The notes: generated from the sequence alone by a model not told the origin. DNA of 64,000 nt from an uncultured Azospirillum sp. (GCA_900539605.1 UQCS01000006.1:6183-70182), one strand, 5' to 3'. Shown: positions 53,767 through 63,686, numbered from the stretch's first letter. Program-made: numbers and translations.

Positions 53767-54609
53767 ATGATGAAAAAAGGCTTGTACATCGTCGCAACGC
53801 CGATCGGTAATCTCGGCGATCTGACCGCGCGGGCTGCCGAAGTGTTGTCGGCGGCACCGTATATTGCCTGCGAAGATACCCGGGTAACCAAAAAACTGTT
53901 CTCACTGCTCGGAATCGGCTTAGACAAGAAATTTATAACTTACGAAGATCACAGCGAAGAACAAAAGGCTCAGGGGATCGTTGATTTGATCGAACGCGAA
54001 GAAGCCATGGTGGCATTGGTTAGCGACGCTGGTTCGCCGTTGATTTCGGATCCGGGGTACAAGCTGGTGCGCCGTTGTCGCGAGCAGGGCGTTCCGGTCT
54101 ATACGCTGCCGGGGTGTTGTGCGATCATCTGCGCTTTGCAGCTGTCGGGGCTGCCGACCAACCGTTTTATGTTTGCCGGTTTTATTCCCAACAAAGAAAA
54201 AGGACGTGCCGATTTATTTGTCGAACTGGCGACGATAGATACCACCTTGGTTTTTTACGAAACCGCACCGCGGCTTTTGAAAACACTGACCGCCGCCGCG
54301 ATTGCTTTTCCACAGCGCGAAATGGCGGTTGCGCGTGAGATAACCAAAATGTACGAAGAATGTGTAAACGGCACCGCCGAGCAATTGATTGCCCATTTCA
54401 GCCAAAATCCCCCAAAAGGCGAAATTGTTCTGATGGTGGCGCCGCCAGATACGGGAGCCGTTGCTGCCACAATTGATTTGAACAGTGTTTTAAAGAGCAA
54501 AATGCAAACAATGCCGCTCAAAACGGCGGTTACCGAAATCGTGAAAGCTTATGGATTGAATAAAAACGAAGTGTACCGGCTGGCGGTTAAAATTAAAAAT
54601 GAAAGCTGA
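53767..54609 (+). CDS. rsmI: 16S rRNA (cytidine-2'-O) methyltransferase RsmI
   Basis: 280 aa. TP-methylase fold: GLYIVATPIGNLGDLTARA, CEDTRVTKKL, VALVSDAGSPLISDPGYKLV and ALQLSGLPTNRFMFAGFIP. Modifies C1402 of 16S rRNA. Overlaps yraN by 11 bases and stands divergent to the LpoA-like gene. Confidence 0.96.
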   Translation: MMKKGLYIVATPIGNLGDLTARAAEVLSAAPYIACEDTRVTKKLFSLLGIGLDKKFITYEDHSEEQKAQGIVDLIEREEAMVALVSDAGSPLISDPGYKLVRRCREQGVPVYTLPGCCAIICALQLSGLPTNRFMFAGFIPNKEKGRADLFVELATIDTTLVFYETAPRLLKTLTAAAIAFPQREMAVAREITKMYEECVNGTAEQLIAHFSQNPPKGEIVLMVAPPDTGAVAATIDLNSVLKSKMQTMPLKTAVTEIVKAYGLNKNEVYRLAVKIKNES

Positions 54610-54955
54610 TACCAAAGGACATCTGGCCGAATTTTTGGCGCGTATGCTTTTTCGCTGCAAGGGCTATCGCGTAATTGCGGCCAATTATGTTACCGGACGC
54701 GGCACCCGTGCCGGCGAAGTTGACTTTATTGCCATTCGCGGCAAAACAGTTGTCTTTGTTGAAGTAAAACAGCGTTCAAGTCTTGACAAAGCCGCCGAGG
54801 CGGTTTTGTCACGGCAACAAAAACGAATTTGGCGCGGCGCCGAAGCCTTTTTGCAAAAACATCCGCAATATGCCGATTATGATATTCGTTTTGATGTGGT
54901 TATGGTGAAACTGCCGTTTAAAATCCGCCATTTAACTGACGCTTTTCGATTCTGA
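54599..54955 (+). CDS. yraN: YraN (UPF0102) nuclease-like protein
   Basis: 118 aa. Restriction-endonuclease-like core with GEVDFIAIRGKTVVFVEVK (Asp, Glu-x-Lys). Family function is not established. Overlaps rsmI, a conserved pairing; gshB, often next, is absent. Confidence 0.9.
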   Translation: MKADTKGHLAEFLARMLFRCKGYRVIAANYVTGRGTRAGEVDFIAIRGKTVVFVEVKQRSSLDKAAEAVLSRQQKRIWRGAEAFLQKHPQYADYDIRFDVVMVKLPFKIRHLTDAFRF

Positions 54956-54963
54956 TAAAATTT

Positions 54964-55623
54964 TCAGGCCTTAAGGCAGACATCGGGTGCACGAAGGTAA
55001 AGCGGTTTGGGATAATCGGTTTTTTTAAGACGGAATTTTTCGTTTCCGCAAGCGGCAAGAGTCTCGATAGACAAACAGTCTTCCATGCGGATTACGTGCA
55101 GGCTGAGGCCGGAAGGACGATTCAGAAAACGTTCCACCCCGTCACCGGTCAGGGTTACTTTTTTATGCCGCAGGCGATCGACAATTGTTTCATAATCCAA
55201 AGCTTCGGGTTCGCCTAATTTGTTTTTTCGATCGTCAAAACATTGAAAGTAGAAGTCTTCGCGTTTGGTTTCGATAATGACGGCATTGTAGAAAGCCAGT
55301 TCTTCGGGCGCCAGATCGTGAACATAGGCCTCAAAAGCCGATACCCCGGTGAGAGCGGTTTTCAGCAACGCCAAACCAAGCGTGCGTGCCGCAGCCAGAG
55401 ACGAACGGACCCCCGTGAAAGACCCCGGACCGCAGCAAACGGTGATCAGATCGAGTTCCGCAGGTTGCAACTGCCGCTTCTGCAAAATTTCCCGAATGGC
55501 CGGGAACAGTGCTTCCGCTTGTCCGAAGTCCATTTTTTTTACATACTTCTCCAGCGTTTTTCCGTCTTCGGTCAAAAGAACCGAGCAACTGCCGGCCGTG
55601 GTGTCAAAAGCTAAATTAAGCAT
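54964..55623 (-). CDS. tsaB: tRNA threonylcarbamoyladenosine biosynthesis protein TsaB
   Basis: 219 aa. ASKHA fold paralogue of TsaD: LAFDTTAGSCSVLL at the N-terminus and CCGPGSFTGVRSSLAAAR. It scaffolds TsaD and TsaE for t6A synthesis. Convergent with yraN with 8 bp between the stops. Confidence 0.93.
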   Translation of the reverse strand: MLNLAFDTTAGSCSVLLTEDGKTLEKYVKKMDFGQAEALFPAIREILQKRQLQPAELDLITVCCGPGSFTGVRSSLAAARTLGLALLKTALTGVSAFEAYVHDLAPEELAFYNAVIIETKREDFYFQCFDDRKNKLGEPEALDYETIVDRLRHKKVTLTGDGVERFLNRPSGLSLHVIRMEDCLSIETLAACGNEKFRLKKTDYPKPLYLRAPDVCLKA

Positions 55624-55725
55624 CTTTTTTGTTTACCGTTTGTTTTTAAAATTTTACTTGTTTTTGCTTTTATATTATAAAATTAAATGACAGACAATCA
55701 ATTTTAATGGTAAAAAAGCAAAAAA

Positions 55726-57399
55726 ATGAACCGAGAGCTGCTTTCCGATATGTTTTTTGCCGCACCCGAACTGTGGTATGCGGTTTTGCTGGTTTTTGCG
55801 TTGCTGGCCTGGCTGGCGGCATCCAACTATGTCCGTCTGCTGAAACTAAAGCGCAAAAATTATTTTGTCCGTCGGGACCGGGAACGTTATGCCGAAACGC
55901 TCTATGCTTCCAAAGATGGTTATTTTGCTTTTATTTATCCTGACGACCGGGTTAATGACGCTTCCTTTGCCGTTTCTGAACGGTGTTCGCGCCGGTTGGC
56001 GGTACTACTTGGTTTACCCGCCGGTACCGATACGTCGTTTGAAGGTGTTTTGAAGGGTTTTTACAAAGAAGATGCCGACAAAATCTTGAAATATACTGCC
56101 TTGCTGAGAGAAGACGGAGTATCTTTTGAAGACCGTTTTGAATTGAAAAACGGCAAAAAAATGATACTGAACGGTGTTCGGATAAGCGGCAGTGACGGCG
56201 CCGTGTACAGCGATATCATCTGGTTTCGCGACATCAGTTATGTAGCGGCACAGATTGACGGCCTGCAAAAAGAGAAGCAGTTGAGCGATCGCCGTGCCGA
56301 CGATCTGAAAGATCTGGTCGATAACCTTCCTTGTCCGGTCTGGATGAGAACGCCGCAATTGTCTTTGAAAATTGTCAACAAGAAATATCTGGAATTTTGC
56401 GGCGGCAAGTACAATGATGTTTTGGAAAGCGGCGATTTTGAGATTGCCGGTGCGGAAACGCGGGAACTGGCCCAATCGGCGCAAGATTCCAATAAAATGC
56501 GTAAAAAATATGTTCATCTTAATCAAAACGGAGAGCATCGCTGTTTCGAAGTGACCGAAACACCTTTTCACGTCGAACAGAGTCTGGACAAAATTGCCAC
56601 CGTCGGTATGATGACCGATGTCAGCAGTCTGGACAATCTGCGCCGCAACCTTAAACAAAACCAGAATATGCATCTGGAAATTCTGGCTTCGTTGGGAACG
56701 GCGATTGCGGTTTTTGACAGTTCGTGCAAACTGATCTTTTGCAACCGGGCATTTATCCGTTTGTGGGAGTTGGACGAGAATTGGCTTGAAGAACATTCGG
56801 CGTATGGTGCCTTTTTGGATTATTTGCGCGAGAAAAGATTGTTGCCGGAAGTTCCGGATTATCCGCATTATCGTAACGAAGAACATAAAATGTTTACCGC
56901 CATCATGGAACCGAAAGAAGACCTGCTGCATTTGCCGGACGGCCGCAGCCTTCGGCGGATTCGGGCGCCGCATCTTAAGGGCGGTCTGATTTTTGCCTTT
57001 GAAGACATTACCGATCGTTTGACTGCCCGCCGGGAATATAATGCGTTGTTCAGCGTTCAACAGGAAATATTAAACAATATCGAAGAAGCGGTGCTGATTT
57101 TCGGTCCCGACGGCCGTTTGCAATTTTATAACCAGGCCTATGTCAATATGTGGGATGCCGATGAAGTGATGTTGCAAAAAGAGCCCTCTTTTGCCGAAAT
57201 ACTCGAAACTCAGAAAGTTTTCTTCAGCCGGGTCAGCAATTGGGAGGAGTTGAAAAAAGATATTCTGAACCATATTTTCAGCAGCACGACCCGGGCGTTC
57301 AGCCTCAACCGAAGCGATGATTTGCGCATTGAATGTTTTTCTTCACTGCTGTCCAACGAGTCGATCATGGTTTTGATGCACAAGACGGCTTCCGTATAA
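55726..57399 (+). CDS. Membrane-anchored multi-PAS protein without a kinase domain
   Basis: 557 aa. One N-terminal membrane segment (residues ~16-33), then three or four PAS-like units: around LVDNLPCPVWMRT (~200), ILASLGTAIAVFDSSCKLIF (~325) and ILNNIEEAVLIFGPDGRLQFYN (~447). The last two resemble the sensory half of DivL/PdhS-type kinases, but the protein stops where HisKA and ATPase domains would begin and none follows in any frame downstream. It may act as a scaffold or sensor in trans; role unknown. Confidence 0.75.
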   Translation: MNRELLSDMFFAAPELWYAVLLVFALLAWLAASNYVRLLKLKRKNYFVRRDRERYAETLYASKDGYFAFIYPDDRVNDASFAVSERCSRRLAVLLGLPAGTDTSFEGVLKGFYKEDADKILKYTALLREDGVSFEDRFELKNGKKMILNGVRISGSDGAVYSDIIWFRDISYVAAQIDGLQKEKQLSDRRADDLKDLVDNLPCPVWMRTPQLSLKIVNKKYLEFCGGKYNDVLESGDFEIAGAETRELAQSAQDSNKMRKKYVHLNQNGEHRCFEVTETPFHVEQSLDKIATVGMMTDVSSLDNLRRNLKQNQNMHLEILASLGTAIAVFDSSCKLIFCNRAFIRLWELDENWLEEHSAYGAFLDYLREKRLLPEVPDYPHYRNEEHKMFTAIMEPKEDLLHLPDGRSLRRIRAPHLKGGLIFAFEDITDRLTARREYNALFSVQQEILNNIEEAVLIFGPDGRLQFYNQAYVNMWDADEVMLQKEPSFAEILETQKVFFSRVSNWEELKKDILNHIFSSTTRAFSLNRSDDLRIECFSSLLSNESIMVLMHKTASV

Positions 57400-57402
57400 T
57401 AT

Positions 57403-57431
57403 TTGACAAAATTGTAAAAAACATTTAAATT
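57403..57431 (+). promoter_or_regulatory. Promoter of the Lys/Glu-rich gene
   Basis: TTGACA, 17-bp spacer, TAAATT, about 37 bp before the ATG at 57468 and just past the PAS gene stop. Confidence 0.55.
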
Positions 57432-57467
57432 AACAATAACCGGATACCGATAAACAGAGGAAGTTTG

Positions 57468-58835
57468 ATGGACGATATTTTTTCAGATTCGAAGAATGAC
57501 GACGCCAAAGAAGGCGATTCGAATATTGAATGGAAAAAAAGCGGAATAGACAAGCATGAAAGGCTTACCCTTAAGACCAACGTCAGGGAGGCCAACCTCT
57601 ATAATGCCGGAAAACCGAACGATCTTAAAAGCAAGCCCAAAGTCCGGACGCCGTTGGAAGTTCCGAAGGGTTTTAAAAAAGTCAGCCGCAAGATCCGCGA
57701 TGCCATGGACGAAGAAGATGATGAAGACGATTATATTCTGATACCGGTATTTGAGGATGTGCGCGAAAGTTCGCTGATGCGTGCTCTGACCGATGACGAA
57801 AAGAAAATTTTACGGCAAAACGAAAATCTCAATGCGATCCGCTTGCAGGAAAATATCGGCAAAGAAGCCGCAATTGCACAAGCCGAACGGGTGATTATGC
57901 AGGCCGGCCTCGGCAAAGCCGATGCGCGCGTTCTGGATGAACAACGTCTGAAAGCCGGCAGAGTCTCGGTTCAGGAGGTTGTGGCCGAAGCTGCTAAGCA
58001 AAAAGCGCTGTCGAAAGTGTCTGCCAAGTCCCGTAACGAAAATAAGCCGCCGCGCCGTGACGAAGCGAAAGCACGGGCCGCCGCCAAGGAAATTGCCCGC
58101 AGCAAGGATAAAGAGGCTAAGGAAGTTGCCCGAAAACTGAAAGAAGCACAGTTGAAGGCCGAGCAAAAACTCCGAGAAGAAAAAGCAGTCAAAGATGTTC
58201 GACAGCCGCAACAAACGGAGCAAGATCGTCTCCACGAAGCAGAAGCTGCCCAAGCTGCGGCGTTGGAGGCAAAAGTTGCCGCAGAGCAGAAAACGGAAGA
58301 AAAAACCCCGCCGCCTGCAGAAACCCAAACCTTACCGCAAAATGTAAAGGAAACCGAAGTTATCAAAGAAGAAAAACTTTCGATTAAAGAAGACGAAAAA
58401 GCACCGGCAGAACGGCCGCAGCCGGAAGTCTCTTCGGTTAAGGAAGAAAAAACCGATCAAAAAGCAAAACCCGAGGTTGAAAAAGATCAGGTAAACAAAG
58501 ACCGGATCAATCAAAAAGAAGAATCTGGCAAACCGGAAACCGAAATTAAGCCGAAAACCGAGCCCGAAACGGTCAAAGAGCAACCCAAAAACGAAGAAGC
58601 TGTCAAACAGACGGCCAAAGAAATCGTGAAGGAAGCGGAACAAAAACCGCAGCCTCAGAGAGAAAGCAAAGCTGAGAAAGAAAAAGAAATCAAAGAACTG
58701 ATTATGGAAAAAAGCGGCCGTACTTATAATGACCGCTATCCGAAAAAGGAAATTGACAAATCGCAATTGTCGGAAAAAGAGTATCAAAAGATGCTCGAAG
58801 CTCAGGTCAAAATGTATCAGGATCGCGAGCGCTGA
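57468..58835 (+). CDS. Lys/Glu-rich low-complexity protein
   Basis: 455 aa, not recognised. Acidic N-terminus (MDDIFSDSKNDDAKEG), an ordered-looking stretch at ~100-160 (RLQENIGKEAAIAQAERV), then a long Ala/Lys/Glu/Gln-rich region (~180-430) predicted as coiled coil or disordered, and a C-terminal motif ending KMYQDRER. TolA/TonB-like linkers look similar, but there is no membrane segment, so it is probably cytoplasmic. The ATG at 57468 has GAGGAA upstream. Confidence 0.7.
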   Translation: MDDIFSDSKNDDAKEGDSNIEWKKSGIDKHERLTLKTNVREANLYNAGKPNDLKSKPKVRTPLEVPKGFKKVSRKIRDAMDEEDDEDDYILIPVFEDVRESSLMRALTDDEKKILRQNENLNAIRLQENIGKEAAIAQAERVIMQAGLGKADARVLDEQRLKAGRVSVQEVVAEAAKQKALSKVSAKSRNENKPPRRDEAKARAAAKEIARSKDKEAKEVARKLKEAQLKAEQKLREEKAVKDVRQPQQTEQDRLHEAEAAQAAALEAKVAAEQKTEEKTPPPAETQTLPQNVKETEVIKEEKLSIKEDEKAPAERPQPEVSSVKEEKTDQKAKPEVEKDQVNKDRINQKEESGKPETEIKPKTEPETVKEQPKNEEAVKQTAKEIVKEAEQKPQPQRESKAEKEKEIKELIMEKSGRTYNDRYPKKEIDKSQLSEKEYQKMLEAQVKMYQDRER

Positions 58836-58858
58836 TTGACTGTATCTTTTTCAGTCAC

Positions 58859-60127
58859 TTACAAATAGCCGCCCTGACGGAAGTTTTTGCTTGCAAACAG
58901 ATTGTCGATAATTTTTTCAATGTTTTCAAACTGTTTGGTTTCAATCAGGTCGACAATTTTGACTTCCTGTTCGGTCAACGGCCGGTTGATGCCGATTGAA
59001 TCGTAAAATGTATTAGCGCTTTTTAGCATGTTGGCGGCAATGTCACGACTGCCGAGTTCGCTGTAATATGAAGCCATCATTTTGTTGGCGTTGGCAATTT
59101 GCTGGGTATAAATACCTTCATCGGCGATATTGAGGACGTTGCTGTAGGCCCACACAGCTTTTTCCTGCATATCTTCGCGCAAATACATATCACCGAGCCG
59201 CCCCCACGCGGTGACGTTGCGCGGGTTCATTTCGATCGCCAGTTCAAAAGCGGAAATGGCCAGGCGGTTGTGGCTGAAGGCTGCCAGCGAACCGAAAATG
59301 GTGGCGCAGTTGGAAGCTTCGCACCAAGCTTTGTCCTGCTCGCGTCCGGCAACCATCGCCTTAATGGCCGCGATTTTCCTGTCAATCAGTTCTTCCGTCA
59401 ATACCAGCGCCAGCGAGCTGTCGCCGTTGGCAAGATGAAACAGTGCTGCATCTTCCTGCGGCAGGGTTTTATGCGGGTTGAGATTTTGAAAACGGCCGCT
59501 GACACAAAGGTAAATAAAAAATTTGATTGCCGTAATCGTTTGGATGACATCGTCTTCGCTGTTAAGATGCTGATTTTTGTACATGATGGTCTGGGCAATT
59601 TTCGGTTCGTCGACGCTACGTTCCAGCATATCCATGATTAATCCGGTCAGCGTAATCAGTTTTTGCGGTTTAAATTGATATTGAAAGGCATCGGGAACCG
59701 GAATTTTATCTTCTTTTTTCGCCGATGCCGCGTTCTTTTTCCAGTCAAAATCGAGCGGCATGGCTTTTTTGTCGGGTTTATGGCGTCGTTTGCCCGGCTG
59801 GTCAAGTTCGTTTTTGTTCAGCGGACTGCCGCTGCCCGGGTCGGCATCGTCTTCCAGCGCCAGCCTTTTGTTAAGACGGTTGTCGAGTTTACTGCGATAT
59901 TCGCGTTCCAGCATCCGTTCGCGCTGAATCGAGGCCACAATGGATTTGACATACCATACCAGAATCAGACAAAGAACCAGAATCAGTGTCATCAAAAACA
60001 AAATGAGCGCTGCCGTTTTGGCACTGCTCAATCCGGAAAGATAACTGCCGACGGAAAGGTGTAAGGCCTCAAGCTTGGCTGCGGCATAGCGAAAAATTTG
60101 AGAAAAGTCGAAAATCTGGTCCATCAT
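58859..60127 (-). CDS. Membrane protein with TPR repeats
   Basis: 422 aa. One membrane segment at about residues 37-65 (AALILFLMTLILVLCLILVW), a basic linker, then a helical domain with TPR units: SAFELAIEMNPRNVTAWGRL and DMYLREDMQEKAVWAYSNVL. Position of the soluble part (cytoplasm) is inferred from basic residues. Start MMDQIFDF chosen over a longer frame that would overlap the divergent gene. Convergent with the Lys/Glu-rich gene. Function unknown. Confidence 0.7.
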   Translation of the reverse strand: MMDQIFDFSQIFRYAAAKLEALHLSVGSYLSGLSSAKTAALILFLMTLILVLCLILVWYVKSIVASIQRERMLEREYRSKLDNRLNKRLALEDDADPGSGSPLNKNELDQPGKRRHKPDKKAMPLDFDWKKNAASAKKEDKIPVPDAFQYQFKPQKLITLTGLIMDMLERSVDEPKIAQTIMYKNQHLNSEDDVIQTITAIKFFIYLCVSGRFQNLNPHKTLPQEDAALFHLANGDSSLALVLTEELIDRKIAAIKAMVAGREQDKAWCEASNCATIFGSLAAFSHNRLAISAFELAIEMNPRNVTAWGRLGDMYLREDMQEKAVWAYSNVLNIADEGIYTQQIANANKMMASYYSELGSRDIAANMLKSANTFYDSIGINRPLTEQEVKIVDLIETKQFENIEKIIDNLFASKNFRQGGYL

Positions 60128-60237
60128 GTTTTTAAGACACCGTTTGCAAAAGATTATTTTCAGTATAGACACATCTGCTAAAAATGTATTATATTCAAAC
60201 AAGCTTTAAAAACAACAAAAAAGAAAAGTCTGACAAA

Positions 60238-61137
60238 ATGGGTTATCTTGCACAAAGAAAAAAACATATCCGTACTGATTTCATATTAAAAAGTCTGATT
60301 GTGCTGCTGGGGCTTTTTTCGCTGATTGCTTTTGCCGAAAATGCACCCGGTCAGTTTTTCAATCAATGGCGTTTTCAATTTTATTTGCTTTCGCTGGTGA
60401 TAACTCTCTATGCTTTGGCAAGCCGCTTCTTTTTGTATTCTTTTTTGGCTCTGTTGCTGATGCTGCTTAATTTCTTCGTGGTTTCTTCTTCGGTGCCGGT
60501 TTTGTTTTCGGGCGGCAGCCTGCAAAAAACAGTGCCGCTGAGCTTTGTTTATCAGCGGCAAACTTCGTCGCTGCTGGATGTTTTCGAAACCGCGGCCGCT
60601 CGTCAGGCTGCCATGTTGGCTGTGGTCAATCCGCTTTTTGGGGGCAGCAAGGCAGCCGGATTGATGCCGAAAGATTATCATCTTGCCGGAAATGTTGAAA
60701 ACGGCAGTTTTATGGTTACATCGGAAAAGCCGCTCGGTGCCGGCCGGATCAATCTTGGCGGGCGCAATACGGCAGCTTTTGCAGCGATTGAGATCAAAGA
60801 TCGGAAATATGTTTTTTTGAGTCTGGACCTTTCGCGGCAAACGCCGGCCGAGCGGGAACAGGCTTTGGGATATATCAACAATTTTGTGGCTTCGCAGGAT
60901 GATCCGGTTATTATCTTCGGTGATTTCGGTATCCCTGCTTGGGCGCCGGCTTTCGGGCGCTTTCTGGACAGCAGCGGGCTGGAAGTCAAAAACGACTTGT
61001 TCTCCCTACTGCGGAACGTCATTTTTCCGCCGACCTGGTATATAACCGGTTACCGCAATCTGGAGTTTGACAGCAGCCGCCGTCTTCCCCGTCGCGACAA
61101 CCGCTTTGCGCCGGTGCTTTTCCGTCTCAAATTTTGA
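60238..61137 (+). CDS. Membrane-anchored EEP (endonuclease/exonuclease/phosphatase)-like protein
   Basis: 299 aa. Three hydrophobic segments in the first ~100 residues, then a soluble part with EEP-like blocks: DDPVIIFGDFGIPAWAPAF and a C-terminal RLPRRDNRFAPVLFRLKF. The usual Gly-Asp-Phe-Asn is GDFG here and the final Ser-Asp-His is missing, so catalysis is doubtful. Start MGYLAQRK preferred over 60184, which lies in a promoter-like stretch; neither has a strong ribosome site. Confidence 0.6.
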   Translation: MGYLAQRKKHIRTDFILKSLIVLLGLFSLIAFAENAPGQFFNQWRFQFYLLSLVITLYALASRFFLYSFLALLLMLLNFFVVSSSVPVLFSGGSLQKTVPLSFVYQRQTSSLLDVFETAAARQAAMLAVVNPLFGGSKAAGLMPKDYHLAGNVENGSFMVTSEKPLGAGRINLGGRNTAAFAAIEIKDRKYVFLSLDLSRQTPAEREQALGYINNFVASQDDPVIIFGDFGIPAWAPAFGRFLDSSGLEVKNDLFSLLRNVIFPPTWYITGYRNLEFDSSRRLPRRDNRFAPVLFRLKF

Positions 61138-61228
61138 GAAGCGGGCAGAAAAATTTACTCTCTGTTAGGGTTTATGGTTTTATACTTGGCACAAAATCTG
61201 CAATTGTATTAAAACAGGATAAATTATC

Positions 61229-63661
61229 ATGAGTATATCTAAACTGAAAGACCGGCAGCTTTATACTGTCTGTGATCCCCGCAAATTTGACTTTTCCAGC
61301 ACTGCGGAACTGGAAGAAAGAATGTCTGCTCTCGGACAGGACCGGGCAATCAGTGCGGTCGTGCTCGGCATCAATATCAAATCCAAAGGCTATAATTTAT
61401 TTTGTCTGGGACCCGAAGGAACCGGAAAAACCAGTCTGGTCAAACGGATTTTGGAAGAAGAAGCCAAGAAACGTCCCACTCCCCGCGATTGGGTCTATGT
61501 TTATAATTTTGACGAGCCCTATAAGCCGAAAAGTATCAGTTTCCCGGCCGGCAGTGCAAGCGAGTTTGCTAAAGGCATCGATAAGCTGATCGAAGATTTC
61601 AGCGTGGCCATCCCGGCGGTGTTGGACAGCGACGAGTATAAGGCCGGCTTGAGCATTATTCGCGAAAAATACAAACAGAAAAAAGAAGAATATATGCGCA
61701 TTTTGCAAAAAAAGGCCAAAGGTAAAAGCGTGTCCCTGCTGCATATGCAAGTCGGACTGGTGGTTGCACCGGTTAAAAACGGCGAAGTCCTGAGTCCGGA
61801 AGCTTTTGACGAGTTGCCGGAAAATGAAAAACAGCAATTGATCGACGATCTGAACCTGATGCAGGAAGAAATTGAAAAAGCAGCCAAGGATCTGCCCGAA
61901 TGGGAAGACCGTCAACGTCGTGAGAGCACGCTGCTGCGCGAAAAGTTCATCAAAATGGCGGTAAAAAACCCGATTGACAATCTGCGACAGAAATATAAAG
62001 GACATCGTGAAGCCGCGGAATTTTTGAAAAACGTTCAAAACCATATTGTCAATAATATCGAAGAGTTTCTGCCCGAAGAAAACAACGCTCCGGCAGAAGA
62101 GAGCGACGCCCTGACGACGCTGTTGTCGCGAATGAACAAGCAGGAAGAAGACAAATTCGCCAAGTTTAAAGTCAATGTCATTGTTAAAAACGAACCGGAA
62201 TCGGGGGCGCCGATCGTTCATCTGGACCATCCGACCCAGGGCAATCTGGTAGGCCGGGTAGAACGAATTCAGCAATACGGTGCTTTGCTGACCGATTTTA
62301 CGTTGATCAAAGCCGGTGCTTTGCATCGCGCCAACGGCGGCTTTTTGCTGATAGATGCCCGTAAACTGCTGATCCAGCCTTATGCATGGGATTCGCTTAA
62401 ACGATCGCTGGCCTCAAAATCGATCAAGATCGAATCTCCGGGCGAAGAAACCAGCTTTACCACCATTTCGCTGGACCCTGAGCCGATCCCTTTGGATGTC
62501 AAAATTATTTTGACCGGTGACGAAGAGTTGTATGAACTGTTGTCGGAACGCGATCCCGACTTTTCCGATTATTTCAAAGTTGAAGCCGATTTTGGCACGC
62601 TGATGGATCGTACGGAAGAAAACGAAATTGAATATGCCAAGCTGATCGGATCACTGTCAAACAAGAAAAAATTGCGTACGCTCAACAAACAGGCGGTGGC
62701 ACGGGTGATTGAATATTCGTCGCGTCTGGCCGAGGATTCAAACAAACTGACCGCTCATATTGCCTCTATCGGCGATTTGCTGCGCGAAGCCGATTATTGG
62801 GCCCGTGAGTCCAACTCCAAACAAATCGGCAAGAAACATATCGATCAGGCAGTAACCGCTCAAATCTATCGTAGTGACCGTATCAAACAGGCCATGTTGG
62901 AACAGATTGATGACGGAACGATCATGATTGATGTCGAGGGGCACAAAGTCGGGCAGATTAACGGGCTGGTGGTTTATAACTTCTCGCGTTTTTCGTTTGG
63001 CAAACCGGCGCGGATTACGGTTCAGGCGCGTATCGGCAACGGAGAATTCGTCAATATTGAACGTGAAACCAACATGAGCGGCCCTATTCATACCAAAGGG
63101 GTGCTGATTTTGCAGTCGCTGTTGGCAAACCGTTTTGCCAAAACCTCGCCGTTGTCTTTATCAGCTTCGATTGTTTTTGAACAGTCTTACGGCGGCGTTG
63201 ACGGTGACAGCGCTTCTTCAACCGAATATTATTGCCTGTTATCGGCGATTGCCGATTTGCCGATTAAACAAAACATTGCGGTTACCGGTTCCATTAATCA
63301 GTTTGGCGATATCCAGCCGATCGGCGGCGTTAATGAAAAAATCGAAGGATTTTTTGATGTTTGCAACCATCGCGGATTGACCGGCGATCAGGGTGTTATC
63401 ATTCCCCGGACCAACGTGGTGAATTTGATGTTGCGCGAAGACGTTATTACGGCGGTGCGCGAAGGAAAATTCCATATTTATGCGATTGATACCGTAGATG
63501 ACGGCATTGAAATTCTGACCGGGCTGAAAGCTGGCAAGCCAAATACCAATGGCGAATATCCGAAAGGAACCGTCAATTACCTTGTTAAGCAGAGTCTGCT
63601 CAAATACCAGCAGCTCTATTGTATGTATGCCAAAGATACGTTCGGTAATGTTGTCCGTTAG
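61229..63661 (+). CDS. Lon-like AAA+ protease
   Basis: 810 aa, LonB/YcbZ-like architecture without the LonA N-terminal domain. Walker A GPEGTGKT at residues 61-68, a long helical insert (~120-290), AAA remainder with ANGGFLLIDARKLL and DVKIILTGDEELY, then the Lon proteolytic domain: Ser in GVDGDSASS (~660) and Lys in IGGVNEKIEG (~703), the Ser-Lys dyad. Substrates unknown. Convergent with the autotransporter gene. Confidence 0.88.
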   Translation: MSISKLKDRQLYTVCDPRKFDFSSTAELEERMSALGQDRAISAVVLGINIKSKGYNLFCLGPEGTGKTSLVKRILEEEAKKRPTPRDWVYVYNFDEPYKPKSISFPAGSASEFAKGIDKLIEDFSVAIPAVLDSDEYKAGLSIIREKYKQKKEEYMRILQKKAKGKSVSLLHMQVGLVVAPVKNGEVLSPEAFDELPENEKQQLIDDLNLMQEEIEKAAKDLPEWEDRQRRESTLLREKFIKMAVKNPIDNLRQKYKGHREAAEFLKNVQNHIVNNIEEFLPEENNAPAEESDALTTLLSRMNKQEEDKFAKFKVNVIVKNEPESGAPIVHLDHPTQGNLVGRVERIQQYGALLTDFTLIKAGALHRANGGFLLIDARKLLIQPYAWDSLKRSLASKSIKIESPGEETSFTTISLDPEPIPLDVKIILTGDEELYELLSERDPDFSDYFKVEADFGTLMDRTEENEIEYAKLIGSLSNKKKLRTLNKQAVARVIEYSSRLAEDSNKLTAHIASIGDLLREADYWARESNSKQIGKKHIDQAVTAQIYRSDRIKQAMLEQIDDGTIMIDVEGHKVGQINGLVVYNFSRFSFGKPARITVQARIGNGEFVNIERETNMSGPIHTKGVLILQSLLANRFAKTSPLSLSASIVFEQSYGGVDGDSASSTEYYCLLSAIADLPIKQNIAVTGSINQFGDIQPIGGVNEKIEGFFDVCNHRGLTGDQGVIIPRTNVVNLMLREDVITAVREGKFHIYAIDTVDDGIEILTGLKAGKPNTNGEYPKGTVNYLVKQSLLKYQQLYCMYAKDTFGNVVR

Positions 63662-63686
63662 GATAGGTACAAAGCTGCCAGATATA

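Noticed and set aside
56014..57060. A 348-codon minus-strand frame opposite the PAS gene.
   Set aside because: Composition of an antisense shadow (Phe/Gln/Arg-rich), no domain seen; the plus-strand frame has PAS features.
61397..62326. A 309-codon minus-strand frame opposite the Lon-like gene.
   Set aside because: Phe-rich antisense shadow with no recognisable domain.
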